Shown: piece by piece, positions 1-8,969 of the stretch
Numbering within the stretch: the stretch's first letter is position 1
Layout: every line of letters begins with the position of its first letter
Assembly: GCF_002352765.1 (NCBI RefSeq)
Contig: NZ_KZ293963.1
Location: 1,634,368 to 1,698,367 of the forward strand
Direction: 5' to 3'
Source of the DNA: Alteribacter populi
GTDB lineage: Bacteria > Bacillota > Bacilli > Bacillales > Salisediminibacteriaceae
DNA length: 64,000 nt
Notes under the pieces: model-generated
Database searches by the model: none
What the model saw: only the letters and a program-made list of their open reading frames with translations
Told to the model about the DNA's origin: nothing
Program-made: the position numbers and the translations under genes

Positions 1-98
1 GCATCGTCACCTGTTGCTTCTTCCCCTTCACCACAGGCGGCTAACACCATAGTCGCTGCTAAAGTCATTGGAACAAATCCTTTAAGTAATTTCTTCAT
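1..98 (-). CDS. lipoprotein, N-terminal fragment (gene runs off the left edge)
   Basis: Only the first 32 codons are inside the window. They encode a typical lipoprotein signal: start MKKLLKG, a hydrophobic stretch, then a lipobox LAAC with Cys at about residue 22, followed by an acidic linker (GEGEEATGDD). This predicts a secreted protein anchored to the outer face of the membrane after diacylglyceryl transfer to the Cys. A purine-rich ribosome site (GGGGAGAG) lies 10 bases before the ATG. Many solute-binding proteins of ABC or TRAP transporters begin this way, but the mature domain is not visible, so no function is assigned. In B. subtilis the gene after ysxC belongs to the hem cluster, so synteny breaks here. 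Confidence 0.8.
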   Translation of the reverse strand, partial: MKKLLKGFVPMTLAATMVLAACGEGEEATGDD

Positions 99-521
99 CG
101 TAATGTTCTCTCCCCTTTTTATGTTTTAACCCCAGAGATCGGAGTCCGTTCCAAAGCTGATCTAGAATCGGAAAATTGCAAATTTTAAAATGATTATTTA
201 TTTTACTATCATAGCAAAATATTAAATCATTACACAAAATGATGGGATCTGAATATTCAGTCAAATCAATCTTTGTCATGGGATTGATAGGGGTAGTATG
301 TACTATTCTAAAAATCGCTCGATAATCCTTCCCAATACTCTTATTTTGAGTGTGATAAAATCATATAAGAAAAACAATAAACATCCCATTTAGCATAATA
401 TTAAGTAGCTTTTGCTTTATAGTTTATTCGCCATTTCCGAGCTGATTACCTTTAAATATGATATGAAGTTCATGAAGGGGCTCTCTTAACTCTGAGTAGA
501 TTTGATTCTCTTAAAAACAGG
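99..521. other. AT-rich intergenic region upstream of the lipoprotein gene
   Basis: About 420 bases separate the lipoprotein start from the ysxC terminator. It should hold the lipoprotein promoter, but I could not pick a convincing -35/-10 pair. A 65-codon reading frame at 82-279 on the minus strand overlaps the lipoprotein start in another frame, has no good ribosome site and resembles nothing I know, so I do not call it a gene. Confidence 0.4.
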
Positions 522-545
522 AAAAAGACCCCCGAGAGGGCCTTT
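522..545 (-). terminator. rho-independent terminator after ysxC
   Basis: Read on the minus strand, a GC-rich stem (GGCCC / GGGGGTC) around a TCTC loop is followed by TTTTT. It overlaps the 3' end of ysxC and ends the lonA-ysxC transcript. Confidence 0.75.
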
Positions 546-1134
546 ACTTGGTAAATAAAAGATCGCTAATTTCACGCCACGCTTTCTCTTTTCCTAAACC
601 CGTTTCAGAAGAAAATAACACGACGGGATCTTCAGACTCCATGTCTAATTCTCTTTTGATAACTGCTAATTGTTTTTGCTGCTTTCCTTTTGAAATTTTA
701 TCGGCTTTAGTCCCTACGACGATAACTTTTAACTCGTGATGCTTTAACCACTCATACATCATGATATCATCTTCAGTTGGTTTATGACGGACATCAACGA
801 GTAATACTACGCCTTTGAGCTGCTCACGTTCTTCAAAATAACGCTCCATCAGACGGCCCCAAGCATCTCGTTCCTTTTTAGAAACCTTCGCATAGCCGTA
901 ACCAGGCACATCGACAAAATGAAAACGATCATTTATTTTGTAAAAATTAAGCGTTTGTGTTTTCCCCGGTCGCTGGGACGTTCTCGCCAGCGCTTTTCTT
1001 GCAAGTACCTTGTTAATAAATGAAGATTTACCGACATTCGAACGACCTGAGAGGGCCACTTCGGGAAATGGCCCAGGCGGAAACTGGTCGGCTCTTCCTG
1101 CACTAATGACTAAATCTGCTGTTGTTACTTTCAT
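544..1134 (-). CDS. ysxC: ribosome biogenesis GTPase YsxC/EngB
   Basis: A 196-residue TRAFAC-class GTPase needed in Bacillus for late assembly of the 50S ribosomal subunit. The G motifs are all visible: G1 GRSNVGKSS at residues 30-38, G3 DVPGYG at 75-80, G4 TKAD at 142-145 and G5 SSE at about 175-177. Length matches the family (about 195). Its ATG overlaps the lonA stop by four bases, so the two genes are translationally coupled, as in B. subtilis. No residue looks out of place; a housekeeping assignment is secure. Confidence 0.97.
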   Translation of the reverse strand: MKVTTADLVISAGRADQFPPGPFPEVALSGRSNVGKSSFINKVLARKALARTSQRPGKTQTLNFYKINDRFHFVDVPGYGYAKVSKKERDAWGRLMERYFEEREQLKGVVLLVDVRHKPTEDDIMMYEWLKHHELKVIVVGTKADKISKGKQQKQLAVIKRELDMESEDPVVLFSSETGLGKEKAWREISDLLFTK

Positions 1135-3455
1135 TTCTTCTCCCCTGCCAATGCATGCTTCAATACTTCATCTAAGTGCGAAACAGGAATAAAGGTAAGG
1201 TCCTGTTTCACGCTTTCAGGAATATCTTCTAAGTCTTTTTCGTTTTCTTTCGGCATGATAATAATCGATAACCCCGCTCGATGGGCACTCATCGATTTTT
1301 CTTTTAAACCGCCAATCGGAAGGACACGGCCACGAAGGGTAATTTCCCCTGTCATTCCTACTTCTTTTCGAACTGGGCGTTCTGTTAATGCGGAAATTAA
1401 TGCGGTCGCCATCGTGATTCCTGCAGAAGGACCATCTTTAGGGGTCGCTCCTTCTGGTACATGGATATGGATATCATTCTTTTCATTAAATCCAGGGTCA
1501 ATATTAAGCTCTTCGGATTTGGAACGGATATAGCTAAAAGCTGCTTGAGCAGACTCTTTCATTACATCCCCCAATTTCCCTGTTAGCGTGAGCTTGCCTT
1601 TGCCTGGAGATACTGAAACCTCGATGTTGAGGGTATCGCCCCCAGCTGTTGTGTAGGCAAGACCTGTTGCTGCACCGATTTGATCTTCGGCTTCTGCTTT
1701 TCCATAGCGGAACTTCGGCTTGCCCAGCAATTGTTCAACAGTATTTTCAGTAAGGATGACTCGTTTCTTTTCACCTGAAACAATCATTTTAGCGGCTTTA
1801 CGGCATAATGTTGCCATTTGACGTTCAAGGCTACGAACGCCAGCTTCACGTGTATAATAACGGACCGCCTTAAGAATAGCCTCTTCTTTTACTTGCATGC
1901 GGCCTTTTGTTAGTCCATGATCTTTCAGCTGTTTTGGTAACAAGTAGCCTTTAGCAATTTCAAGCTTTTCAATTTCCGTATAACCCGGGATATGAATGAT
2001 TTCCATTCGATCCATTAAAGGACCAGGAATCGTGGCGATATTGTTCGCGGTCGTAACAAACATGACTTTGGACAAATCGTACGGCTCTTCAATGAAATGG
2101 TCACTAAAGCTGTTGTTTTGCTCAGGATCAAGCACTTCCAAAAGTGCCGAAGATGGATCGCCTCTAAAGTCATTCGCCATCTTGTCAATTTCATCTAGTA
2201 AAAATACCGGGTTCATAGAGCCTGCTTTTTTCATTCCTTGGATGATTCGTCCAGGCATCGCACCGACATAGGTTCGTCGGTGACCGCGGATCTCTGCTTC
2301 ATCCCGCACCCCACCTAGAGACATCCGGACAAACTTTCGATCCAGTGATCTTGCAATAGATCGAGCTAAAGAGGTTTTTCCCACACCCGGAGGTCCTGCT
2401 AAACATAATATTGGCCCTTTTAATTCATTTGTCAGTTCTTGAACCGCCAAGTATTCAAGTACACGCTCTTTTACTTTTTCCAATCCGTAATGATCTTCAT
2501 CGAGGATCTTTTCAGAACGGTGAATATCTAATAAATCTTCCGTTTCTTTATGCCAAGGTACAAGCGCCAGCCATTCAATGTAATTTCGAATAACGGAGCT
2601 TTCAGCAGAACTCGAAGGAATTTTTTCATAGCGCTCTAATTCCTTTAACGCTTTTTCTTCCACGCTTTCTGGCATTTGTGCTTTTTCAATCTTTTCTCTT
2701 AGTTCAGCAATTTCGCCTTCTTTGCCTTCTTTGTCACCCAGTTCTTTTTGGATCGCTTTCATTTGCTCTCGGAGATAGTATTCCTTTTGCGTTTTCTCCA
2801 TCGACTTTTTTACTCGCTGGCCAATTTTCTTTTCTAAACCGAGGACTTCTTTTTCATTACTTAAAATACGTAGGATACTCGTTAGGCGCTCTTCAACTGA
2901 GAACGTCTCTAAGATGTCTTGCTTCTGTACGATTTTCAGAGGCAGGTGAGACGCGATAATATCTGCGAGCCGTCCTGGTTCTACGATATCAGAAACAGAG
3001 GCAAATGTTTCTTGAGAAACCTTTTTAGACAGCTTGATGTACTGTTCAAATTGTTCTAAAACATTTCTCATTAGCGCTTGTTCTTCAACTGTCGCTTCTT
3101 GACGCTCATCTATGAGTTGTATATCTACTTCATAATAATCTTCATGATCATGAAAACCTTTTATTTCACCACGAGTTACCCCTTCGACTAAAACACGAAT
3201 CGTTCCGTTCGGTAATTTAAGCATTTGTTTCACTTTAGCCAATGTTCCAATATGATAAATATCATCGGACTCAGGCTCGTCAACCGATATTTCTTTCTGC
3301 GTTGATAGAAAAATTTCATGATCTTCTATCATCGCATTTTCTAACGCTTGCACCGATTTTTTCCGCCCTACATCTAAATGAAGGACCATCGTAGGGTATA
3401 CGAGTAATCCTCTCAAAGGGAGCAAAGGCAAGGTACGTTGCACGTCGTTACTCAT
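1131..3455 (-). CDS. lonA: ATP-dependent Lon protease LonA
   Basis: A 774-residue cytosolic AAA+ serine protease that degrades misfolded and selected regulatory proteins as a hexamer. Order of domains: N-terminal LON substrate-binding domain (about 1-200), coiled-coil, AAA+ module with Walker A GPPGVGKTS, and the C-terminal protease domain. The catalytic dyad is Ser677 in PKDGPSAG and Lys720 in GLKEKSMS, the same numbering as B. subtilis LonA. The start MSNDVQRTLPLLPLRG is preceded by GGAGGTGG. It is followed by ysxC with a four-base overlap. No CtsR tandem heptad was seen upstream. Confidence 0.98.
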   Translation of the reverse strand: MSNDVQRTLPLLPLRGLLVYPTMVLHLDVGRKKSVQALENAMIEDHEIFLSTQKEISVDEPESDDIYHIGTLAKVKQMLKLPNGTIRVLVEGVTRGEIKGFHDHEDYYEVDIQLIDERQEATVEEQALMRNVLEQFEQYIKLSKKVSQETFASVSDIVEPGRLADIIASHLPLKIVQKQDILETFSVEERLTSILRILSNEKEVLGLEKKIGQRVKKSMEKTQKEYYLREQMKAIQKELGDKEGKEGEIAELREKIEKAQMPESVEEKALKELERYEKIPSSSAESSVIRNYIEWLALVPWHKETEDLLDIHRSEKILDEDHYGLEKVKERVLEYLAVQELTNELKGPILCLAGPPGVGKTSLARSIARSLDRKFVRMSLGGVRDEAEIRGHRRTYVGAMPGRIIQGMKKAGSMNPVFLLDEIDKMANDFRGDPSSALLEVLDPEQNNSFSDHFIEEPYDLSKVMFVTTANNIATIPGPLMDRMEIIHIPGYTEIEKLEIAKGYLLPKQLKDHGLTKGRMQVKEEAILKAVRYYTREAGVRSLERQMATLCRKAAKMIVSGEKKRVILTENTVEQLLGKPKFRYGKAEAEDQIGAATGLAYTTAGGDTLNIEVSVSPGKGKLTLTGKLGDVMKESAQAAFSYIRSKSEELNIDPGFNEKNDIHIHVPEGATPKDGPSAGITMATALISALTERPVRKEVGMTGEITLRGRVLPIGGLKEKSMSAHRAGLSIIIMPKENEKDLEDIPESVKQDLTFIPVSHLDEVLKHALAGEKK

Positions 3456-3638
3456 ATGTAGTCCACCTCCACACCATTTCTATTCCTTAACATATATCTA
3501 CTCTATTCGATAAAGTTTAAATATGATTACAATATTCAGCTTATCCATTCCTATTATGAATCTTGTTCAATTTTATCCTATTGCTTCTTCAATGTCTAAT
3601 AATCACCAATTTAGAAAAGCAAATCCATTTTGCTTCGA

Positions 3639-3742
3639 GGGAGCCTCAAACGGTCAAAGACCTTTTATTTTTATTCGCAATGGCTTCGCTCATTGTTTCA
3701 AGGGAGCCTCAAACGGTCAAAGACCGACCGTTTGAGGCTCCC
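3639..3742. repeat. 24-bp direct repeat with a 17-bp inverted copy between lonB and lonA
   Basis: The 24-base unit beginning GGGAGCCTCAAACGGTC occurs at 3639-3662 and again, identical, at 3702-3725. The second copy is followed by its reverse complement at 3726-3742, giving a perfect 17-bp stem with a 7-base loop that ends just before the lonB stop codon. It probably terminates lonB transcription, but the T-run (TTTTATATTT) is on the plus-strand side, as if the hairpin faced the other way. The extra direct copy is unexplained. Confidence 0.85.
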
Positions 3743-3744
3743 TT

Positions 3745-5418
3745 TTATATTTGTGCTTGGCCCATGGAAACTGCAGCGGCTGGCATGACGTTTTCTTCTT
3801 CTTTCTCTTCTTCTTGTCTTAGAGACAAAGTCAAAACCTCAGAAAACGATTCTACCGCATGAATCGTAATTCCTTCTACCTCTGTTAAGATTGCCTGCAT
3901 GTTTTCTTTTGGAATAATGACTGAACTTGCCCCTGCTTGCTTTGCTGCTTCTACTTTCGCTACGACTCCGCCAACCGGTTTTACATTACCATGTATACTC
4001 AATTCTCCGGTCATTGCTACTTGGTGGGAAATTGGTATTTCATGAATGGCTGAATAGATCGCTGTAGCAATTGAAATACCTGCAGAAGGTCCATCAACGG
4101 GAGCGCCACCAGGGAAATTTACATGAATGTCGTAATCGTACGTTGCGATTCCCATGTGCCTAAGCACAGTGACAACATTTTCTACGGATCCCTTCGCCAT
4201 ACTTTTTCGTTTAATCGTTCGTGTATGGTCACCCGTACTTTCTTCCTCAGCAATACCTGTAATGTTTATCGTTCCTTTTTCAGTATTTTTCATTACAGTC
4301 ACTTCAATTTCAAGTAATGCACCTAAATTAGGGCCAAATACAGCGAGTCCGTTCACAAACCCGACTTTGTCCTGGGGATGAATTTTTCGTTCCGGTCTTG
4401 GAGCACGTTGACTTGAGTGAATCACCCATTCAATATCACTAACAGTAATAGAAGTGCGTTTTTCACTTGTCGCCATACCGGCAGCAATTTGCATAATATT
4501 AACGGCTTCACGACCGTTCGTTGCATATTTTGCGATGACTCCAAAGATCTGTTCATCAACGTCACAATGAATTCGTGCCGCTGCTTTCTTTGCAATCGAC
4601 TCGATTTCAGCCGGCGTGAGTGCTCTGAAATAAACTTCCATACACCTGGAACGGATCGCCGGAGGGATCTCCTGTGGATTACGTGTCGTTGCTCCGACTA
4701 AACGGAAGTCCGCCGGAAGTCCATTTTTAAAAATGTCATGAATATGCTCTGGTATTTGTGGGTTTTCTTCACTATAGTAAGCACTTTCTAAATAAACTCT
4801 GCGATCTTCAAGCACCTTTAACAATTTATTTATTTGAATTGAATGCAGTTCTCCAATCTCATCAATAAAGAGGACACCACCGTGAGCTTTTGTTACAGCT
4901 CCTTGCTTCGGCTGGGGGATTCCCGCTTGTCCCATAGCTCCGGCACCTTGATAAATTGGATCATGCACAGAACCAATCAGTGGATCTGCAATTCCTCTTT
5001 CATCAAAACGAGCGGTTGCCCCGTCTAATTCCACAAAAACTGATTTGTTACGAAAAGGAGTATGCTCGCTCTTTTTTGCTTCTTCTAACACAAGTCGTGC
5101 AGCGGCCGTTTTCCCAACTCCAGGCGGACCGTAAATAATGACGTGCTGTGGATTAGGGCCACAAAGAGCAGCTCGTAATGAACGAATGCCATCTTGTTGA
5201 CCTACAATATCTTCAAAGGACTTTGGTCGAACCTTCTCAGCTAACGGTTCACTTAAGGTGACCATCCGCATCCTTCTCAATTGATCTAATTCCTTTTTGG
5301 ATTCCTTATCGACAGTCGTACGTTGTGAGCGCTGATTTCGAAGTAAATTCCAAAAATACATCCCAATGACCACACCGAAAAACAATTGAATTACAAACGC
5401 AAAACCTGTAAATGACAT
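3745..5418 (-). CDS. lonB: membrane-associated Lon-like protease LonB
   Basis: A 557-residue AAA+ protease of the LonB type, which in B. subtilis is made in the forespore. From the chosen start MSFTGFAF, one N-terminal membrane segment (about 4-24) is followed by a basic linker, an AAA+ domain with Walker A GPPGVGKT at 97-104, and a Lon protease domain with the Ser motif PVDGPSAG and the Lys region VGGVVAKVEAAK. An ATG 15 bases further upstream contains the ribosome site itself (GGGAGGA), so it is rejected. It sits upstream of lonA, as in B. subtilis, separated by a repeat-bearing gap. Confidence 0.95.
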   Translation of the reverse strand: MSFTGFAFVIQLFFGVVIGMYFWNLLRNQRSQRTTVDKESKKELDQLRRMRMVTLSEPLAEKVRPKSFEDIVGQQDGIRSLRAALCGPNPQHVIIYGPPGVGKTAAARLVLEEAKKSEHTPFRNKSVFVELDGATARFDERGIADPLIGSVHDPIYQGAGAMGQAGIPQPKQGAVTKAHGGVLFIDEIGELHSIQINKLLKVLEDRRVYLESAYYSEENPQIPEHIHDIFKNGLPADFRLVGATTRNPQEIPPAIRSRCMEVYFRALTPAEIESIAKKAAARIHCDVDEQIFGVIAKYATNGREAVNIMQIAAGMATSEKRTSITVSDIEWVIHSSQRAPRPERKIHPQDKVGFVNGLAVFGPNLGALLEIEVTVMKNTEKGTINITGIAEEESTGDHTRTIKRKSMAKGSVENVVTVLRHMGIATYDYDIHVNFPGGAPVDGPSAGISIATAIYSAIHEIPISHQVAMTGELSIHGNVKPVGGVVAKVEAAKQAGASSVIIPKENMQAILTEVEGITIHAVESFSEVLTLSLRQEEEKEEENVMPAAAVSMGQAQI

Positions 5419-5525
5419 TTTGGTTCCTCCCACTGCTTTATTATGTGGTGTTAGTATTGGCCTGTTGTTCCATGGATAACCTGAGTTGTGGCACTAGGCA
5501 ATAATTAGCATCGGAACCAATCTCT

Positions 5526-5617
5526 CATTAAAACAGCGTTAGCTTCCGCCGCATGGATTTTACTCTCAACGATGTTTTCCCCTTGAGACGAACGGTGTAA
5601 AGGTAAGGTAGCTGTTC
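5526..5617. repeat. interspersed repeat family B, copy 1
   Basis: The segment from AAACAGCGTTAG to GGTAGCTGT is closely matched at 32705-32793 (shared blocks AACAGCGTTAG, TTCCGCCG, CTTGAGACGAACGG, GGTAGCTGT). It lies in the lonB-clpX gap and encodes nothing recognisable. Confidence 0.8.
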
Positions 5618-5644
5618 TCTACACTTTCTTATCTCAACATAATA

Positions 5645-5676
5645 ACCCCCCTGGGATATCATCACCAGGGGGGTTC
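5645..5676 (-). terminator. terminator after clpX
   Basis: A strong hairpin with arms AACCCCCCTGG and CCAGGGGGGTT, with about 9 bases in the loop, just after the clpX stop. TTATTAT follows on the minus strand. Confidence 0.85.
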
Positions 5677-5678
5677 CT

Positions 5679-6956
5679 TTAAGCACTTTCTTTCGGTTTT
5701 TGCTTTTTCTCTTTTACTACTTTACCATCTGATGTTTCTAACCGTGGACGATGTTCATCTCTAACCGTCTCAGGTGTAATGATACATTTTGCAATGTCAT
5801 CCCTAGACGGTAATTCATACATGACATCGAGCATTAAGTTCTCAATAATTGATCGCAGTCCACGTGCACCTGTTTTTCGTTCAATTGCTTGTTTCGCTAC
5901 TTCTGTCAACGCTTCCTCTTCAAACTCAAGCTCAACATCATCGAGCTCGAGGAGCTTTTGATATTGCTTTACGAGAGCATTCTTTGGCTTGGTGAGAATC
6001 TCAATCAATGCATCTTCATCTAGAGGACGAAGGCTGGAAATAACCGGAAGACGTCCGATAAACTCCGGAATGAGTCCGTAGCGAAGCAAGTCTTCAGGAA
6101 GTATTTTCCCAAGGTATTGACCTTCCTTCAAGTCCTCTTGAGTAGAAACATCAGAACCAAAACCAATGACTTTTTTACCTAAACGGCGTTTAATGATTTG
6201 TTCAATACCATCGAAGGCACCGCCACAGATAAATAAGACGTTGGTTGTATCAATTTGAATGAATTCTTGATGAGGATGTTTTCTGCCGCCTTGTGGAGGA
6301 ACACTTGCTGTTGTTCCTTCGAGAATTTTAAGAAGCGCTTGTTGTACACCTTCACCAGAAACGTCACGAGTAATAGACGGGTTTTCTGACTTCCGAGCAA
6401 CTTTGTCTATCTCATCAATATAAATAATGCCGCGTTCTGCTTTTTCTACATCGTAATCGGCTGACTGGATGAGTTTGAGCAGAATATTTTCAACGTCTTC
6501 CCCTACATACCCCGCTTCAGTTAACGATGTAGCATCTGCAATAGCAAATGGTACATTTAGAATACGAGCTAATGTTTGGGCTAGTAGTGTTTTACCGCTA
6601 CCTGTCGGCCCAATTAAACAAATGTTACTTTTCGCAAGCTCGACTTCATCGTTCTTTTGTGTGGAGTTAACACGCTTATAGTGGTTATATACTGCTACAG
6701 ACAATGATTTTTTCGCTTGATCTTGACCGATAACATAGTCGTTTAAAATATCACGAATTTCCTGCGGCTTTGGAATATCTTCCATTTCCACTTCTTCTTC
6801 GCTGCCTAGTTCCTCTTCTACAATTTCGGTACATAATTCGATACATTCATCACATATATACACGCCAGGACCGGCCACGAGTTTGCGGACTTGGTCTTGC
6901 GTTTTACCACAAAAGGAACACTTAAGTTGACCCTTCTCTTCATTGAATTTAAACAT
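5679..6956 (-). CDS. clpX: ATP-dependent Clp protease ATP-binding subunit ClpX
   Basis: A 425-residue AAA+ unfoldase that feeds substrates to the ClpP peptidase. The N-terminal zinc-binding domain has Cys13, Cys16, Cys35 and Cys38 (CSFC, CDEC). Walker A is GPTGSGKT at 116-123, Walker B is IIYIDEIDK, and an IGFG loop typical of ClpP docking is present. The C-terminus ends in a lysine-rich tail. Length agrees with Bacillus ClpX (about 420). It stands alone between two terminators, downstream of tig, as in B. subtilis. Confidence 0.98.
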   Translation of the reverse strand: MFKFNEEKGQLKCSFCGKTQDQVRKLVAGPGVYICDECIELCTEIVEEELGSEEEVEMEDIPKPQEIRDILNDYVIGQDQAKKSLSVAVYNHYKRVNSTQKNDEVELAKSNICLIGPTGSGKTLLAQTLARILNVPFAIADATSLTEAGYVGEDVENILLKLIQSADYDVEKAERGIIYIDEIDKVARKSENPSITRDVSGEGVQQALLKILEGTTASVPPQGGRKHPHQEFIQIDTTNVLFICGGAFDGIEQIIKRRLGKKVIGFGSDVSTQEDLKEGQYLGKILPEDLLRYGLIPEFIGRLPVISSLRPLDEDALIEILTKPKNALVKQYQKLLELDDVELEFEEEALTEVAKQAIERKTGARGLRSIIENLMLDVMYELPSRDDIAKCIITPETVRDEHRPRLETSDGKVVKEKKQKPKESA

Positions 6957-7523
6957 TCCGCTTCACCCCTTGTCTTTTTTCGAGGACGTACAGTTTATTG
7001 AGACGGCAAAATCCGTATTTCACTTCAATCATTTGTATGTTCTCATTGTACGTTCACGTTCCTGTTTTTAATCACAGGAAACCAAATCAATTTTTATTTA
7101 AAGGTTTATCTCTAACTAGTATGTGTTCAAAAAGGAGGATAGCGCATCAAGCCTGCGAAGACCTGAGGTATAATCCCTGACTTTTTAATCACCACTGATT
7201 ACACCTTCATTGTATCACAGGGAACCCGCTAATCCGAAATAGAACGATTTCTCTGAATTGATATTTTTCAAGCATAAAGCAGTGAATTTCCCCTGTCAAA
7301 TATTATTACCTTTTCTTATGTATCCATTTCCACATTTGGATGTATTTAACCTTTTAGTTGTTAGAAATAATTTTCTACAAATACCGCCGAAAACTGCATC
7401 CTGCTTGTTACCTATTTACTCTTATGTATGTTTAAAGCAAGGTACGAGTGTGCCGTACCTTGCTCATTAACTGCTTAGAAGATAAGACAGATAACTGTCT
7501 TTTTCCTCATTTATAAAAACAAT
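6957..7523. other. clpX-tig intergenic region
   Basis: About 570 bases without a gene. It must contain the clpX promoter, which I could not place confidently. It also holds a solo end of repeat family C (GTGTTCAAAAAGGAGGAT at 7123-7140) and the tig terminator. Confidence 0.5.
7437..7463 (-). terminator. terminator after tig
   Basis: A perfect 10-bp stem GCAAGGTACG / CGTACCTTGC with a 7-base loop, followed by TTTAAAC on the minus strand. It lies 60 bases after the tig stop. Confidence 0.75.
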
Positions 7524-8819
7524 TTATGCTTTTGTTTTGGCTTCTTCGACAAGAAGGTCAATCGCTTTTCTTACTTTAAGATCACCTTTCATTGTCTCGA
7601 TGCCGCCTTGCATGTCTAAGATTTGCTTGAGTTCCTCTTTAGAACGCTGGTATGTTTCAGCCATTTTATCCAACTCAGCATCGACATCATCATCAGATGC
7701 TTCGAGTTCTTCAGCTTCAGCAATCGCTTCGAGCGTTAAGTTCATGCGTACACGCTTTTCAGCATCGTCCATAAACTGGGCTTTCATTCCTTCTTCGTCT
7801 GTACCAGAGAACTGATAATACATGTCAAGGGTCATCCCTTGAGCTTGAAGGCGCTGACCAAATTCTTGAAGCATACGATCTGTTTCTGTTTCGGCCATCG
7901 CTTTAGGAACATCGATCTCTGCGTTCTCTGTTGCTCGTTCGACAAGAGAGTCACGCTTTTTCATATCCGCTTCTTGCTCGCGGCTTGTTTCTAGTTTTTC
8001 TTGCAAGTTTTTCTTAAGTTCATCTAACGTTTCAACGTTTTCATCTACGTCTTTCGCAAACTCATCGTCAAGCTCTGGGAGCTCTTTACGCTTGATGTCA
8101 TGCAATGTCACTTTAAATACAGCAGGCTTACCAGCAAGCTCTTCTGAATGATAATCCTCTGGGAAATTAACGTTTACTTCTTTTTCATCTTCCGTTTTAG
8201 TTCCGATTAATTGCTCTTCGAAACCTGGGATGAACTGGCCAGAACCAATTTCTAGTGAATAGTTTTCAGCTTTTCCACCTTCAAACGCTTCACCATCAAC
8301 AAAGCCTTCAAAGTCCATAACAACAGTGTCGCCATCTTGAACTTCGCCTTCTTCTACAGCGACTAAATCTGCGTTTTTCTCTTGTAATTGCTTGATTTCA
8401 TTTTCAAGGTCTTCTTCTGTTACTTCTGTGCTTTCTTCTTCCACTTCTAAGCCTTTATACTCACCTAGTTTTACCTCAGGCTTAACCGTAACCGTTGCTT
8501 TAAATACAAGAGTTTCGCCTTTTTCCATGTTTTCGATGTCAATTTCAGGACGATCGACTGGTTCAATACCTGTTTCTTCGATTGCTTGTGAGTAAGCTTC
8601 TGGTAAGAGAATATCCAGTGCGTCTTGATAAAGAGACTCTACACCAAAGCGTTGTTCAAACATAGAACGAGGTACTTTACCTTTACGGAACCCAGGTACG
8701 TTTACTTTTTTAACCACTTTTTTAAAAGCTTCATCTAGAGCTGTATCCACACGTTCTTTTTCAACTTCTACCGTAAGAACGCCGGAGTTGCCTTCTAATT
8801 TTTCGAATTTTGCAGTCAT
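7524..8819 (-). CDS. tig: trigger factor (ribosome-associated peptidyl-prolyl isomerase/chaperone)
   Basis: A 431-residue chaperone that binds at the ribosomal exit tunnel and helps nascent chains fold. The N-terminal ribosome-binding domain carries the signature GFRKGKVP (about residues 43-50), the central FKBP-type isomerase domain has MDFEGFVDG and GSGQFIPGFEEQL, and the C-terminal helical domain is rich in Glu and Lys. Length is normal for Bacillus (about 425-435). A ribosome site GGAGGGAAC precedes the ATG. Its place before clpX matches B. subtilis. Confidence 0.98.
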   Translation of the reverse strand: MTAKFEKLEGNSGVLTVEVEKERVDTALDEAFKKVVKKVNVPGFRKGKVPRSMFEQRFGVESLYQDALDILLPEAYSQAIEETGIEPVDRPEIDIENMEKGETLVFKATVTVKPEVKLGEYKGLEVEEESTEVTEEDLENEIKQLQEKNADLVAVEEGEVQDGDTVVMDFEGFVDGEAFEGGKAENYSLEIGSGQFIPGFEEQLIGTKTEDEKEVNVNFPEDYHSEELAGKPAVFKVTLHDIKRKELPELDDEFAKDVDENVETLDELKKNLQEKLETSREQEADMKKRDSLVERATENAEIDVPKAMAETETDRMLQEFGQRLQAQGMTLDMYYQFSGTDEEGMKAQFMDDAEKRVRMNLTLEAIAEAEELEASDDDVDAELDKMAETYQRSKEELKQILDMQGGIETMKGDLKVRKAIDLLVEEAKTKA

Positions 8820-8936
8820 TTATTGTTCCCTCCAACATCTGTAAAAATACTACTTTCTTAATAAACACGCAGTTTGCAACCATTTTATTATAACACACGT
8901 GCTTTTCATTTCAATCATTTCTAACAGGGGATGTTC

Positions 8937-8967
8937 AAAAAGTCTAGAAACACACAGACTACTTTTG
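8937..8967 (-). terminator. probable terminator after ysoA
   Basis: Read on the minus strand, AGTCTGTGTGTTTCTAGACT forms a short hairpin followed by TTTTTG. The T-run merges into a family C repeat end (ATGTTCAAAAA). Confidence 0.6.
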
Positions 8968-8969
8968 GG

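Noticed and set aside
82..279. 65-codon minus-strand reading frame near the left edge
   Set aside because: It overlaps the lipoprotein start in another frame, has no good ribosome site and resembles no known protein.
3640..3725. GGTCAAA motifs near lonA considered as CtsR operators
   Set aside because: CtsR needs two tandem heptads (GGTCAAA-NAN-GGTCAAA). Only single copies occur here, and they belong to the terminator-like repeat about 200 bases from lonA.
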